DNA of 64,000 nt. Source: Rossellomorea sp. SC111. Its GTDB lineage: Bacteria; Bacillota; Bacilli; Bacillales; Bacillaceae_B. The translations under genes were made by a program, and so were the position numbers. Below, piece after piece: positions 51,067-58,569 of the stretch (within the stretch, counting starts at the first letter, position 1; each line of letters begins with the position of its first letter). Under the pieces are notes generated by a model that was not told the DNA's origin, made no database searches, and saw nothing but the letters and a program-made list of their open reading frames with translations. Where the stretch lies: assembly GCF_024733565.1 (NCBI RefSeq), contig NZ_JANIOC010000009.1, positions 1 to 64,000 on the forward strand. The letters are read 5' to 3'.

Positions 51067-52410
51067 TTATTGTTGATTTGCAAACTTCTTCTTGATGATA
51101 ATTCCGCCTGCCATCATTGCTACTGCTACAAATGTGATCCATGCAGCCATTGGCATGCCTTCTTCAGCTGCTCCACCCATTCCTGTGTTTGGCATTTGTT
51201 CAGGCATGTCACTTGATGCAAACTTTTCAGGATTTTGCTTCACAATCGCATCTCCAAGTGCTTTCCCTACACCGAACATGAACGCATATCCTTCACGGAA
51301 TGTATCTGTGCTTGCTTTATAGTCTTCTGCTACATATGAGTCAAACGCTTTCACGACTTGATCTTCATGTGTTTTAAGAGAAGAGATGGCCGCGTCTTTC
51401 GGAAGGTTTCCTTCTGTTGCCGTTGCAAGGAATGTACCGAATTCTTCTGTGAACATACCCAGGCTGTCTTTCGCTGCCTTCACGCCTTCTTCGTCACCTG
51501 CTAATGTCGCGCTCACAAGATCTGCCTGGGCATTAATGTGCTCACTTGTCCATAATTTCTTGAATTGTGCCGCGCCTTCTTCACCATAAATGGATCCGAT
51601 CGCTTTCGTCCAGGCTTCTGTGTTCATGTCTTCTGCCCAAGTCGCTGTATCATAATCAGGCGCTTCGTTGACACCCTTTTGCATGCTCATCGCTGCCAGT
51701 GCAAAGTGTTCTGCAGCCAGATTATTTAATGTAGAGCGTAATTCCGCTGCCGGTGCATCTACTTTCGTGTTATTGAATTTATCCGGCATCTGCGTCACGA
51801 TCGCTCCGGATAAAGCTTTCGAGATATCGAACATTCTGTCGTACCCTTCTTTGAAGTTCGTTTGATATCCTTTATAGTCTTCTTCTACATAGCTGTCAAA
51901 CGCTTCGATGACATCCATTTCATGTGCTGTTAATACTTCTTTCGCTGCCGCTTCCGGGAGATTTCCTTCTGTTGCTGTTGAAAGGAAGCTTGAGAATTCG
52001 TTGACGAAATCTTTCACTTCGGCTTCAGCAGCTTTTCTCATTTCCGCGTCGTCTGATTTGGCAGCTTCAACGAAATCCGGTGAATATTCATTATGTCCGG
52101 CAAAGATCTCTTCGAATTTCTGAGCTCCTTCTTTCCCGTAAATCGATTCGATCGCCGGTGTCATATCCAGTGCATTTTGATTAAGTGCTTCATATGCTTC
52201 TTTCTCATCCGGTGCATCCTTGTAATCTTTTACCATGGCGTTGACCGCTAATACATAGTGTTCAGATAGTAATTGATCCAACGTGGAACGAAGGTCGGAA
52301 GCCGGCGTCACCGCTGTCGGTGTTTCTGCCGCGAAACTTACCGTTGGAGCTAGTAGAGATAATCCTAACATCGGTGCTGCGATTTTCTTAAGTAATTTTG
52401 TTTTTTTCAT
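51067..52410 (-). CDS. MPNTG-anchored surface protein with two ~170-residue helical repeats
   Basis: The 447-residue protein has a signal peptide (~1-28, ending SFAAE), two homologous helical domains (~41-212 and ~225-397) and a sorting signal (MPNTG at 406-410, hydrophobic helix ~420-438, positive tail KKKFANQQ). The repeats share ATEGNLP and FDSYV.EDYK blocks and three aligned histidines: 51/235 (SEHY, AEHF), 106/291 and 163/348 (AHE, THE), plus Glu188/373. This suggests a four-helix, metal- or haem-binding domain, which is inference. It is the likely substrate of the downstream class F sortase. Domain family not recognised. Confidence 0.82.
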   Translation of the reverse strand: MKKTKLLKKIAAPMLGLSLLAPTVSFAAETPTAVTPASDLRSTLDQLLSEHYVLAVNAMVKDYKDAPDEKEAYEALNQNALDMTPAIESIYGKEGAQKFEEIFAGHNEYSPDFVEAAKSDDAEMRKAAEAEVKDFVNEFSSFLSTATEGNLPEAAAKEVLTAHEMDVIEAFDSYVEEDYKGYQTNFKEGYDRMFDISKALSGAIVTQMPDKFNNTKVDAPAAELRSTLNNLAAEHFALAAMSMQKGVNEAPDYDTATWAEDMNTEAWTKAIGSIYGEEGAAQFKKLWTSEHINAQADLVSATLAGDEEGVKAAKDSLGMFTEEFGTFLATATEGNLPKDAAISSLKTHEDQVVKAFDSYVAEDYKASTDTFREGYAFMFGVGKALGDAIVKQNPEKFASSDMPEQMPNTGMGGAAEEGMPMAAWITFVAVAMMAGGIIIKKKFANQQ

Positions 52411-52759
52411 TTTTTAAACTCTCCTTTTTCGTTTTGTTTTTTGTGTTCTGGTAAGATAACGCAGCGTATTTTGATATGGATCACTTTTTTTCAAAAAAAC
52501 TTTTCACCGGTATGTATTGTAGAATACGGGAGTTTACTTTTTAAAAGAAAAACCTCGAATTTCAGGCAATTCATAAAAAAACCAAGCACGCAATTAAGAA
52601 CAAAAATCCTCTTATTCCCAATATAATTGGTTGTCATATCCACTTTACTTCATGAGCCACCTACCCCATGAATAAAGAACTTTCCTGCTACCGCACCGCT
52701 CAACCCGTTCTCAATAACATGTCTTCATTACTGGAATTTTCGGAATACGGTAATCGTTA
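52411..52759. other. Divergent intergenic region
   Basis: About 350 bp separate the surface protein gene (minus) from the chemotaxis-type operon (plus). Apart from the SigD-type promoter at 52760-52786 and the A/T-rich leader with AAGGAGAG before the surface protein, I see no repeat array, gene or terminator. A short frame at 52441-52626 has no RBS and looks random. Confidence 0.5.
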
Positions 52760-52786
52760 TTAACATACCAACCTTAAGACCGATAA
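52760..52786 (+). promoter_or_regulatory. SigD-type (motility/chemotaxis) promoter
   Basis: TTAA (52760-52763), 15-bp spacer, ACCGATAA (52779-52786), against the SigD consensus TAAA-N15-GCCGATAT. It lies 15 bp before the AGGAGG of the ATP-grasp gene and would put that gene and the chemoreceptor in the motility regulon. Confidence 0.7.
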
Positions 52787-52814
52787 CTACTATATAAAAT
52801 AGGAGGTGTTTTTT

Positions 52815-53942
52815 ATTATTATTTTAGAAAACCAAATTGTTTCACCTTTATTATTAAAAACCGCGATTGATTTAAAGCTCCCAATCTACTACGATACGGA
52901 CGGGCGACATCCGGTGATTCGTGATGAGGATAAGGTGCTGACCAATTCTGAAAGTTGCTTGACCGTTTTGGAAAATGAAGCCCCCTCTCATCCTTTCACC
53001 ACCGCATCCAAGCTGGTGAAGAACAAGGCTGGTTTCCGCCAATTCTTATCTAGTGTATATCCAGACTATTACTTCCGCCTCGTCTCTCTTGAAGACTTAC
53101 TTCAGTTGAACAAGGAAGAAATCCCTTTCCCGGTCGTCATTAAACCGAATAAGGGATACTCGAGTATCGGTGTCTATATAATCGAAACCGAACAAGAGTG
53201 GGACCAAGCAGTGGAAAGCTTATATGCAGACCTGCTACTCACGAAAAATACATATTCAAACACAGTTGTTAACGGAGAAGAAATCATCATTGAAGAATGG
53301 ATCGATGGAGATGAGTATGCCGTGGATTGTTATGTCACTCCTTCCGGTAAACCAGTGGTCCTGAATATTCTCAAAAGGAACTTCATGAATAACCGGGACA
53401 CATCAGACAGGATTTACTTTACGTCGAAACAAGTGATCAACGAGATTCAGGAAGAAATTGAAACCTTCCTCCATATGCTAAATGAGCGAATGGACATAAA
53501 GAACTTCCCCTTCCACCTTGAGGTGAGAAAAAGCCGAAATGGGATCAGGGCCATTGAACTTAACCCCCTTCGCTTTGCTGGAGCAGGAACCACCGATTTA
53601 AGCTATCATGCTTATGGTGTCAATGGAGCACAGTATTATTTCCAGGAGAAAGAACCGGAGTGGGAACAAATTAAAGCACAGAAAGGTAATGAAGTCTACG
53701 GCTTCTTCTGTGCAGAGATTCCTTTACATATCAGTAAGCATTTCGTAGAATCCATCGATCATGAAGGACTCATGAACAAATTCAGCCAAGTCCTTGAATA
53801 CCGGGCGATTCAGGCATCCAATGACCGTACATTTGCCGTGATATTCTTCCAGACATCCGATATGGATGAATTGCAAGCGTTACTGCATCTGGATTTATCC
53901 ACATTCATCAGGTTAAAACAAACAGAGGAGACGGCCGTATGA
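52815..53942 (+). CDS. ATP-grasp domain enzyme, coupled to a chemoreceptor
   Basis: The ~375-residue protein has a pre-ATP-grasp domain (~1-90, [16 protein letters not shown]) and an ATP-grasp fold: [18 protein letters not shown] (ATP-binding Lys and Gly loop), [18 protein letters not shown], and the Mg-binding [15 protein letters not shown]. It should ligate a carboxylate to an amine or thiol using ATP; substrates are unknown. AGGAGG (52801-52806) overlaps the only GTG (52806), so the likely start is ATT 52815, eight bases downstream. Its stop overlaps the MCP start (ATGA). Confidence 0.85.
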   Translation: MIILENQIVSPLLLKTAIDLKLPIYYDTDGRHPVIRDEDKVLTNSESCLTVLENEAPSHPFTTASKLVKNKAGFRQFLSSVYPDYYFRLVSLEDLLQLNKEEIPFPVVIKPNKGYSSIGVYIIETEQEWDQAVESLYADLLLTKNTYSNTVVNGEEIIIEEWIDGDEYAVDCYVTPSGKPVVLNILKRNFMNNRDTSDRIYFTSKQVINEIQEEIETFLHMLNERMDIKNFPFHLEVRKSRNGIRAIELNPLRFAGAGTTDLSYHAYGVNGAQYYFQEKEPEWEQIKAQKGNEVYGFFCAEIPLHISKHFVESIDHEGLMNKFSQVLEYRAIQASNDRTFAVIFFQTSDMDELQALLHLDLSTFIRLKQTEETAV

Positions 53943-55642
53943 TGAAGAATTTATTCAATCCGAAAAAATCAATTCAAGCGCAATTATTTTTAAGCTTTAT
54001 CATTCCTTTTTTTATTTTAGGCGCACTTATCTTTTTATTTATCCGATTCTTGACTGGGTACATTTTTGAAGAGCATGTATTGCCACAATTTGATCAGCTG
54101 TTGACGATAAATGGAGAAGATTTAGCTAGATCAATCGATGAAACAGTCGTGAATGATATCATCCAAAATGAGGAAAAAAGTAACGGGGCCGTCGGAAATG
54201 AGTTAGACCAGTTTATTGAAGGGAAAGAAGGCATCGAGTATGTGTATGTCCTCACACAAAAGAACGGGAAGGATTACATCGTAGGACTGAACGACAGCCC
54301 TGACACAATGGTCGAATCCCCCTTCACAGATGATCAGGCAAAAGCGTTCACCAACCGAGAGCCGGTCCTTTCATCGATTTATTCGGATGAGTGGGGAACT
54401 CACAAATCATATTTCGTCCCACTTGAAGGAACGAATGCCATTGTTGGAATCGACATGAGTGCTCAATTTATTACAGACTTAAAACGGAAGATTACAATAT
54501 TCCAATCCATTTTCATCGGGGTTGCCGTACTCCTCGGCGCAATCTTATCGTACATCATCGGCAGACGCATGAAGAAGAACATTGAACAGCTTCTCTCTTC
54601 TATGGACATGGTCACCAATGGAGACTTAACAGAAAGCATCACCATTGATCGTGCAGACGAAATCGGCACACTGGCCCTTCGTTATGAAGAAATGAGAGCG
54701 AGCCTGAAACAGGTGATCCACCATGTTCAAGACAATGCCAATCAGATCAATGATACAAGTGCCGTCCTCCTGACAGCCTTTGATGAATTGTCAGACGGTT
54801 CCAATCAAATTGCCATTGGAACAAGCGAAGAAGCCAATGCCAGTGAAAGCCGTTCTGTCCATATTGATCAAATATCTAATGGAACGACTCTTATGTCCGA
54901 CAAAATCACCAGCGTAGCTAACCAAACAAAACAAATCGACCAATTCACACGAAACACCGGTCAAATTGCCAAAGAAGGCACTGGAAAAATCAATAAAATC
55001 CAAGACCAAATGAACAAAATCAGATCCAACGGGGAAATCAATTCTACTAAATTAACTCAACTTGACGGAAAGATTTCTCAAATCAACCGGGACATCGATC
55101 TCATTAAAGATGTAGCAGATCAAACAAATCTGCTTTCCCTCAATGCTTCTATAGAAGCGGCACGTGCAGGAGAAGCTGGAAAAGGATTCTCCATCGTCGC
55201 CCAAGAAGTACAGAAATTGGCGAGCCTAACCGACGAAAATGTCAAAACCATCAATGCTGTACTGAAAGACATCACGGACCAGACTAATGAAATGTTGCAC
55301 GCTAATAAAGAAATCAACACAGATATAAAAGATGGCGCCGACCTTGTGTCAACAAGCGGTGAACTGTTCCACCAGATTTTCCAAGCCGTTGATTCCCTGA
55401 CTAATCAGGTAGCTGCCATGGTAGAAGATGTGGCAGACATACAAGGCACATCCCAACGGACAGTCGAATCCATCCATGAAGTAGCCGCCATTTCCGAAGA
55501 AGGTGTCGCCACCATCCAGGAAATCTCAGCTGCCTCTCAACAACAGCACACCACCGTCAGCATGTTACGAAATCAAAATCAAGAACTGAAAGAAATGGCA
55601 GACTCCTTAAAGAAACTTGTAGAGAATTACAAACTATCATAA
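53939..55642 (+). CDS. Methyl-accepting chemotaxis protein
   Basis: The 567-residue chemoreceptor has TM1 (~16-40), an extracellular single-Cache-like sensing domain (~41-180, [24 protein letters not shown]), TM2 (~183-205), a HAMP domain (~206-260, [23 protein letters not shown] cut) and a long signalling coiled coil whose tip is [12 protein letters not shown] (from ~residue 406) followed by VAQEVQKLA. It signals through CheW-CheA. Its ATG overlaps the ATP-grasp stop, so both come from the SigD-type promoter. It is unusual for a receptor gene to be coupled to a ligase-type enzyme. Confidence 0.95.
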   Translation: MMKNLFNPKKSIQAQLFLSFIIPFFILGALIFLFIRFLTGYIFEEHVLPQFDQLLTINGEDLARSIDETVVNDIIQNEEKSNGAVGNELDQFIEGKEGIEYVYVLTQKNGKDYIVGLNDSPDTMVESPFTDDQAKAFTNREPVLSSIYSDEWGTHKSYFVPLEGTNAIVGIDMSAQFITDLKRKITIFQSIFIGVAVLLGAILSYIIGRRMKKNIEQLLSSMDMVTNGDLTESITIDRADEIGTLALRYEEMRASLKQVIHHVQDNANQINDTSAVLLTAFDELSDGSNQIAIGTSEEANASESRSVHIDQISNGTTLMSDKITSVANQTKQIDQFTRNTGQIAKEGTGKINKIQDQMNKIRSNGEINSTKLTQLDGKISQINRDIDLIKDVADQTNLLSLNASIEAARAGEAGKGFSIVAQEVQKLASLTDENVKTINAVLKDITDQTNEMLHANKEINTDIKDGADLVSTSGELFHQIFQAVDSLTNQVAAMVEDVADIQGTSQRTVESIHEVAAISEEGVATIQEISAASQQQHTTVSMLRNQNQELKEMADSLKKLVENYKLS

Positions 55643-55652
55643 TGAAAATAGG

Positions 55653-55688
55653 AAGCTCCCGGCAGACTTGTTTCTGCCGGGAGCTTTT
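55653..55688 (+). terminator. Terminator of the ATP-grasp-MCP operon
   Basis: AAGCTCCCGGCAGA / TCTGCCGGGAGCTT with a short loop and T-run, 11 bp after the stop. Confidence 0.92.
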
Positions 55689-55740
55689 GCATTACTTGCC
55701 TGCTGATATACATCTTGAGCTTCTCTTAGGCTTTGTGGTG

Positions 55741-55910
55741 TATTTTGCTATTCGGGATCATTTCTTCACGATGAGGATTATATTTTGCTATTCGGGATCA
55801 TTTCTTCTGATTCCGGATCATATATGGCTATTCGGGATCATATTGCGTTTTCCCAGATCATTTCTTCAAATTCCAAATCATATTTACAGAAGGGAGATCA
55901 AAAGTCTCTC
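55741..55910 (+). repeat. 20-nt-period repeat array D (GGATCAT family), best preserved
   Basis: Eight units with anchors at 55758, 55778, 55798, 55818, 55838, 55858, 55878 and 55898, every spacing exactly 20. Units alternate ATTTCTTCTGATTCCGGATC and ATATATGGCTATTCGGGATC types. It begins ~50 bp after the MCP terminator and is sense to that operon. The gap 55643-56030 contains nothing else apart from the NERD gene's leader. Confidence 0.92.
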
Positions 55911-56030
55911 ACACTCCGATGAAGTATTTGTTTTAATTCGTCTTCCATGGCACTATTTCAGAAAAAAGGAGGATTATATCATATAATGGCGAATTAACTT
56001 TAAGAATAACCAGCCATAAGGAGTGATAGT

Positions 56031-56993
56031 TTGATTGTAAAAGAAAGAAAACCCCCTAAAAGACTTCTTCAAACGTATGCCTTATTAAAGAGGCTGATTC
56101 CCCTTAACCACCCCAAACGGACAGTCATCGAACAAGACCTTAAGAAACGAAAAGCAGGATACAATGGTGAGAAAGCCGTTGACTATCACCTTAGCTTTCT
56201 TACTGACAAGAAATATATGATTCTGAACGATCTCCGACTCCCCATGACTCCTGATTTCTTTCAAATTGATTCGCTGCTTATGACTCCACATTACTCACTC
56301 CCAATAGAAGTTAAAAATATTGCCGGTACATTGACTATTGATCCGGAATTCAATCAGTTTTCACAGTTGTATCAAGGAGTTGAAAAAGGATATCCCGATC
56401 CCATTTCACAGGCAAACCGTAAAAAATTATTTCTCCAAAGATGGTATTACAACAACAAACTTCCCTGTCCTCCCATTGAATTCCTTGTTGTTTTCAGCAA
56501 TCCTTCTTCCATTTTAAAAATGGCACCTGGCCACAAACTGATTTCGCCTTATAACAAAATCATCCATGCTCAAAATCTGGTCAGGGAAATCAGTAAGCTA
56601 AATGCGAAGTTTGGTAAAGAAGAAAAACCAATCAATGATCTGAGGAAAACCAAAAGACTTCTTCTGAATCAACATCAAGAACACGATTCTTCTATTCTGG
56701 ATAGCTATCGTTTGCAACCATCAGACATCAAACATGGCGTGCTCTGTGAACAATGCAGTCAGGTCATGACCAGAATGATTGGTCACTGGCATTGCCCCCA
56801 CTGCAATCACTCCTCCAAAACTGCTCATCTCCAAGCCATTGAAGATTACTTCCTGTTGATTAAGCCCACCATCACCAACCGGGAGCTAAGAGAGTTTCTT
56901 ATTCTTCCGTCACGAAAAACCTCTACTCTCATCTTGCAATCACTTGATTTAACTCGAATTGGGTTGAACAAGGGGGTATATTATATGAAATAA
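56031..56993 (+). CDS. NERD-domain protein with C-terminal zinc ribbon
   Basis: The 320-residue protein starts with TTG 56031 behind AAGGAG. It has a NERD (nuclease-related) domain (~40-150: GEKAVDYHLSFL, LLMTPHYSLPIEVKNIAG, with the PD-(D/E)xK-like Glu-x-Lys in IEVKN) and a C-terminal zinc ribbon (CEQC...CPHC, ~237-258) followed by a helical tail. NERD proteins are presumed nucleases acting on DNA; none of the usual helicase or kinase fusion partners is present. Single gene with its own terminator. Confidence 0.88.
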   Translation: MIVKERKPPKRLLQTYALLKRLIPLNHPKRTVIEQDLKKRKAGYNGEKAVDYHLSFLTDKKYMILNDLRLPMTPDFFQIDSLLMTPHYSLPIEVKNIAGTLTIDPEFNQFSQLYQGVEKGYPDPISQANRKKLFLQRWYYNNKLPCPPIEFLVVFSNPSSILKMAPGHKLISPYNKIIHAQNLVREISKLNAKFGKEEKPINDLRKTKRLLLNQHQEHDSSILDSYRLQPSDIKHGVLCEQCSQVMTRMIGHWHCPHCNHSSKTAHLQAIEDYFLLIKPTITNRELREFLILPSRKTSTLILQSLDLTRIGLNKGVYYMK

Positions 56994-57032
56994 AGAAGAG
57001 GAGTGCCTTGCTACTAGGCACTCCTCTTCTTT
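56993..57032 (+). terminator. Terminator of the NERD gene
   Basis: AAAGAAGAGGAGTGCC / GGCACTCCTCTTCTTT with a 9-nt loop. Confidence 0.92.
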
Positions 57033-57063
57033 ATTAATGTAAATCGATATTGACATATCGACA

Positions 57064-57165
57064 AACGGGTCATATTGTAAAATTTAGGATTTAATCCACA
57101 AAGTATGAATCCCAATCCGGATCATACGTGCTGAAATCCAGCTCATAATATGATTCATTCTAATG
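57064..57165 (+). repeat. Repeat array E (GGATCAT family, degenerate)
   Basis: TCAT-like anchors near 57070, 57090, 57122 and 57143, with cores ATCCGGATCATA and ATCCAGCTCATA. Sense to the NERD gene, ~35 bp after its terminator. Spacing is less regular than in arrays B, D and F. Confidence 0.6.
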
Positions 57166-57228
57166 GACAGGTTTTTTCTCAAATCGCACTTACATTAATA
57201 CTTTACAAAAAAACAGAAACGACCAATA

Positions 57229-57435
57229 TTAATTCACCGACGACTTCTCTCTCGTCCTCACATACTTAATCAGACCCGCTGAGTACATTATCAGGTGAAG
57301 CGATCCTCCCAATCCATAAAAAAGAAAAGAAACCTTCCGTCCGTCCATCCAACTTTGATATGCATGGATGAAACAGAGAAAGGACATTAAAAACCCAAAT
57401 ACACGTTGTCACGAGGTTATCCTCTTCCCTTTCAT
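57229..57435 (-). pseudogene. Small membrane protein interrupted by an in-frame UGA
   Basis: Starting at ATG 57435, which overlaps the stop of the previous gene (TGATG), the frame reads MKGKRITS, then UGA at 57411-57409, then continues open for 59 more codons (QRVFGFLMSFLCFIHAY, KVSFLFYGLGGSLHLIMYSAG, stop TAA 57231-57229). The continuation has two plausible membrane helices and protein-like composition. The simplest view is a nonsense mutation, for example from UGG. No Shine-Dalgarno is seen for a separate start after the UGA. Confidence 0.55.
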
Positions 57436-57617
57436 CACCTTTCAATCTTCCTTATCTTCACCGTTTGGAACGCCGTGAATGAACATGTCAAAATGGCGAT
57501 GAGTGAGAATAAAAACGGATTGTTTAAAAACTCCTGATTTCCACTTACTACAAACACAGCCATCCCCCAATACATAACGATTGCCAGAATTCGATTCACC
57601 TTTTCAGATTTAAACAC
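57435..57617 (-). CDS. Hypothetical 60-residue two-helix membrane protein
   Basis: Starts with GTG 57617 behind AGGAGGAGC and has two hydrophobic helices (~10-26 and ~33-50) ending in a basic tail (VKIRKIER). Its stop overlaps the start of the interrupted gene. It follows the HAM1-type gene by 16 bp in a minus-strand operon. Function unknown. Confidence 0.6.
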   Translation of the reverse strand: MFKSEKVNRILAIVMYWGMAVFVVSGNQEFLNNPFLFSLIAILTCSFTAFQTVKIRKIER

Positions 57618-57633
57618 GAGTTCTCAGCTCCTC

Positions 57634-58227
57634 CTACCGTGAACCCGAATACCATTCCCCAAACTTCTTCATACCCGAATCTTCTTTCACCCGGTTGTAT
57701 TCCAAAAAATCTCCTTCATCAAACTCAGCCATCGTTCTATGAAAATGCTTCGGGATAAAGATATACCAAAGGTCAGACCAGCTATTCACATTATCCGATC
57801 CCCGTATTTCTTCTGCGATGACGCCGGGAGATTTACTCTCAAAAAATCTCATTTCCTCCCCGTCATAATAAGCCAGACAGGACCTGAATTCACATGCTCT
57901 ATTCTCCTCCCCATGCATCAGCTTTAAAATTCCCTCGATGCCGATTGTATCAAGCATATGATTCACGTATGCCCTTGGGAAACCATTCAATGCCGAGATA
58001 AAAAAGCCTGAATCCAGTGCAATGCATGGCTTTTTCACGATGGAGTATGCTTGCAACACTTTTTCTTTTGCGATTTCCTTGATGTCATCACTTCTCGGTT
58101 CACTTAATTCTGCTTCAATCGGCAACACCTTTATGTTCGTTAACTCTTTTTGAGCAGATGCGATTTTCCCTTTGTTGGTGGTGACGAAGATGATTTCATT
58201 CATGGTTTTCTCTTTGGTTTTTATCAC
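57634..58227 (-). CDS. HAM1/RdgB-family non-canonical purine NTP pyrophosphatase
   Basis: The 197-residue protein starts with GTG 58227 (GGAGG seven bases upstream, overlapping the previous stop). The N-terminal EIIFVTTNKGKIASAQKEL holds the nucleotide-binding TxNxxK motif of HAM1 enzymes, and PCIALDSGFFISALNGFPRAYV is the catalytic Asp region. These enzymes hydrolyse dITP, XTP and similar to monophosphates. The sequence is diverged from the housekeeping RdgB, so this is probably a second copy with its own specificity. Confidence 0.85.
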   Translation of the reverse strand: MIKTKEKTMNEIIFVTTNKGKIASAQKELTNIKVLPIEAELSEPRSDDIKEIAKEKVLQAYSIVKKPCIALDSGFFISALNGFPRAYVNHMLDTIGIEGILKLMHGEENRACEFRSCLAYYDGEEMRFFESKSPGVIAEEIRGSDNVNSWSDLWYIFIPKHFHRTMAEFDEGDFLEYNRVKEDSGMKKFGEWYSGSR

Positions 58228-58538
58228 ATTTCTTCCTCCCGATTCTGAATGCTTTCATCTAGCTGTGAGTCGCTGCTTTTTTTCAATTGAAGATGATGAT
58301 ATCCGAAGACAATAGCCAACACGCCCATCACAAATAAGATACTTCCTCCCACCAAATAGGTATTGATATACCCTTTTACAATGACGTTGTAATATTCTGG
58401 ACCGCCAATTCCATTATGGAATAACTGTGCCTCCGCAGTCGCAGTCCCAAAATAAACATTAAAGAAAAACATAATAAAACCCGCCATCGTTGACAAAATC
58501 CCCAGGATGATGACAAGTGTCAAGTTATCCTTTGACAT
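58224..58538 (-). CDS. Hypothetical two-helix membrane protein
   Basis: The 104-residue protein has two helices (~8-29 and ~55-76), an extracytoplasmic loop with FHNGIGGPEYYNVIVKGYIN, and an acidic tail ending NREEEM. Its stop overlaps the GTG start of the HAM1-type gene. No family recognised. Confidence 0.62.
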   Translation of the reverse strand: MSKDNLTLVIILGILSTMAGFIMFFFNVYFGTATAEAQLFHNGIGGPEYYNVIVKGYINTYLVGGSILFVMGVLAIVFGYHHLQLKKSSDSQLDESIQNREEEM

Positions 58539-58569
58539 GGGCGTTTCCCCTTTCGTAAACCGCTATTGA

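Noticed and set aside
52441-52626. 61-residue plus-strand frame between surface protein and ATP-grasp genes
   Set aside because: No Shine-Dalgarno, random composition, and it overlaps the leader of the minus-strand gene.
55741-55910. CRISPR array
   Set aside because: The period is 20 nt, there is no constant 23-37-nt repeat, spacers would be only ~9 nt, and no cas gene is present in the window.
57229-57435. Selenocysteine codon at the in-frame UGA
   Set aside because: No SECIS-like hairpin is evident just after the UGA and no selenocysteine machinery is visible nearby; a nonsense change is simpler.
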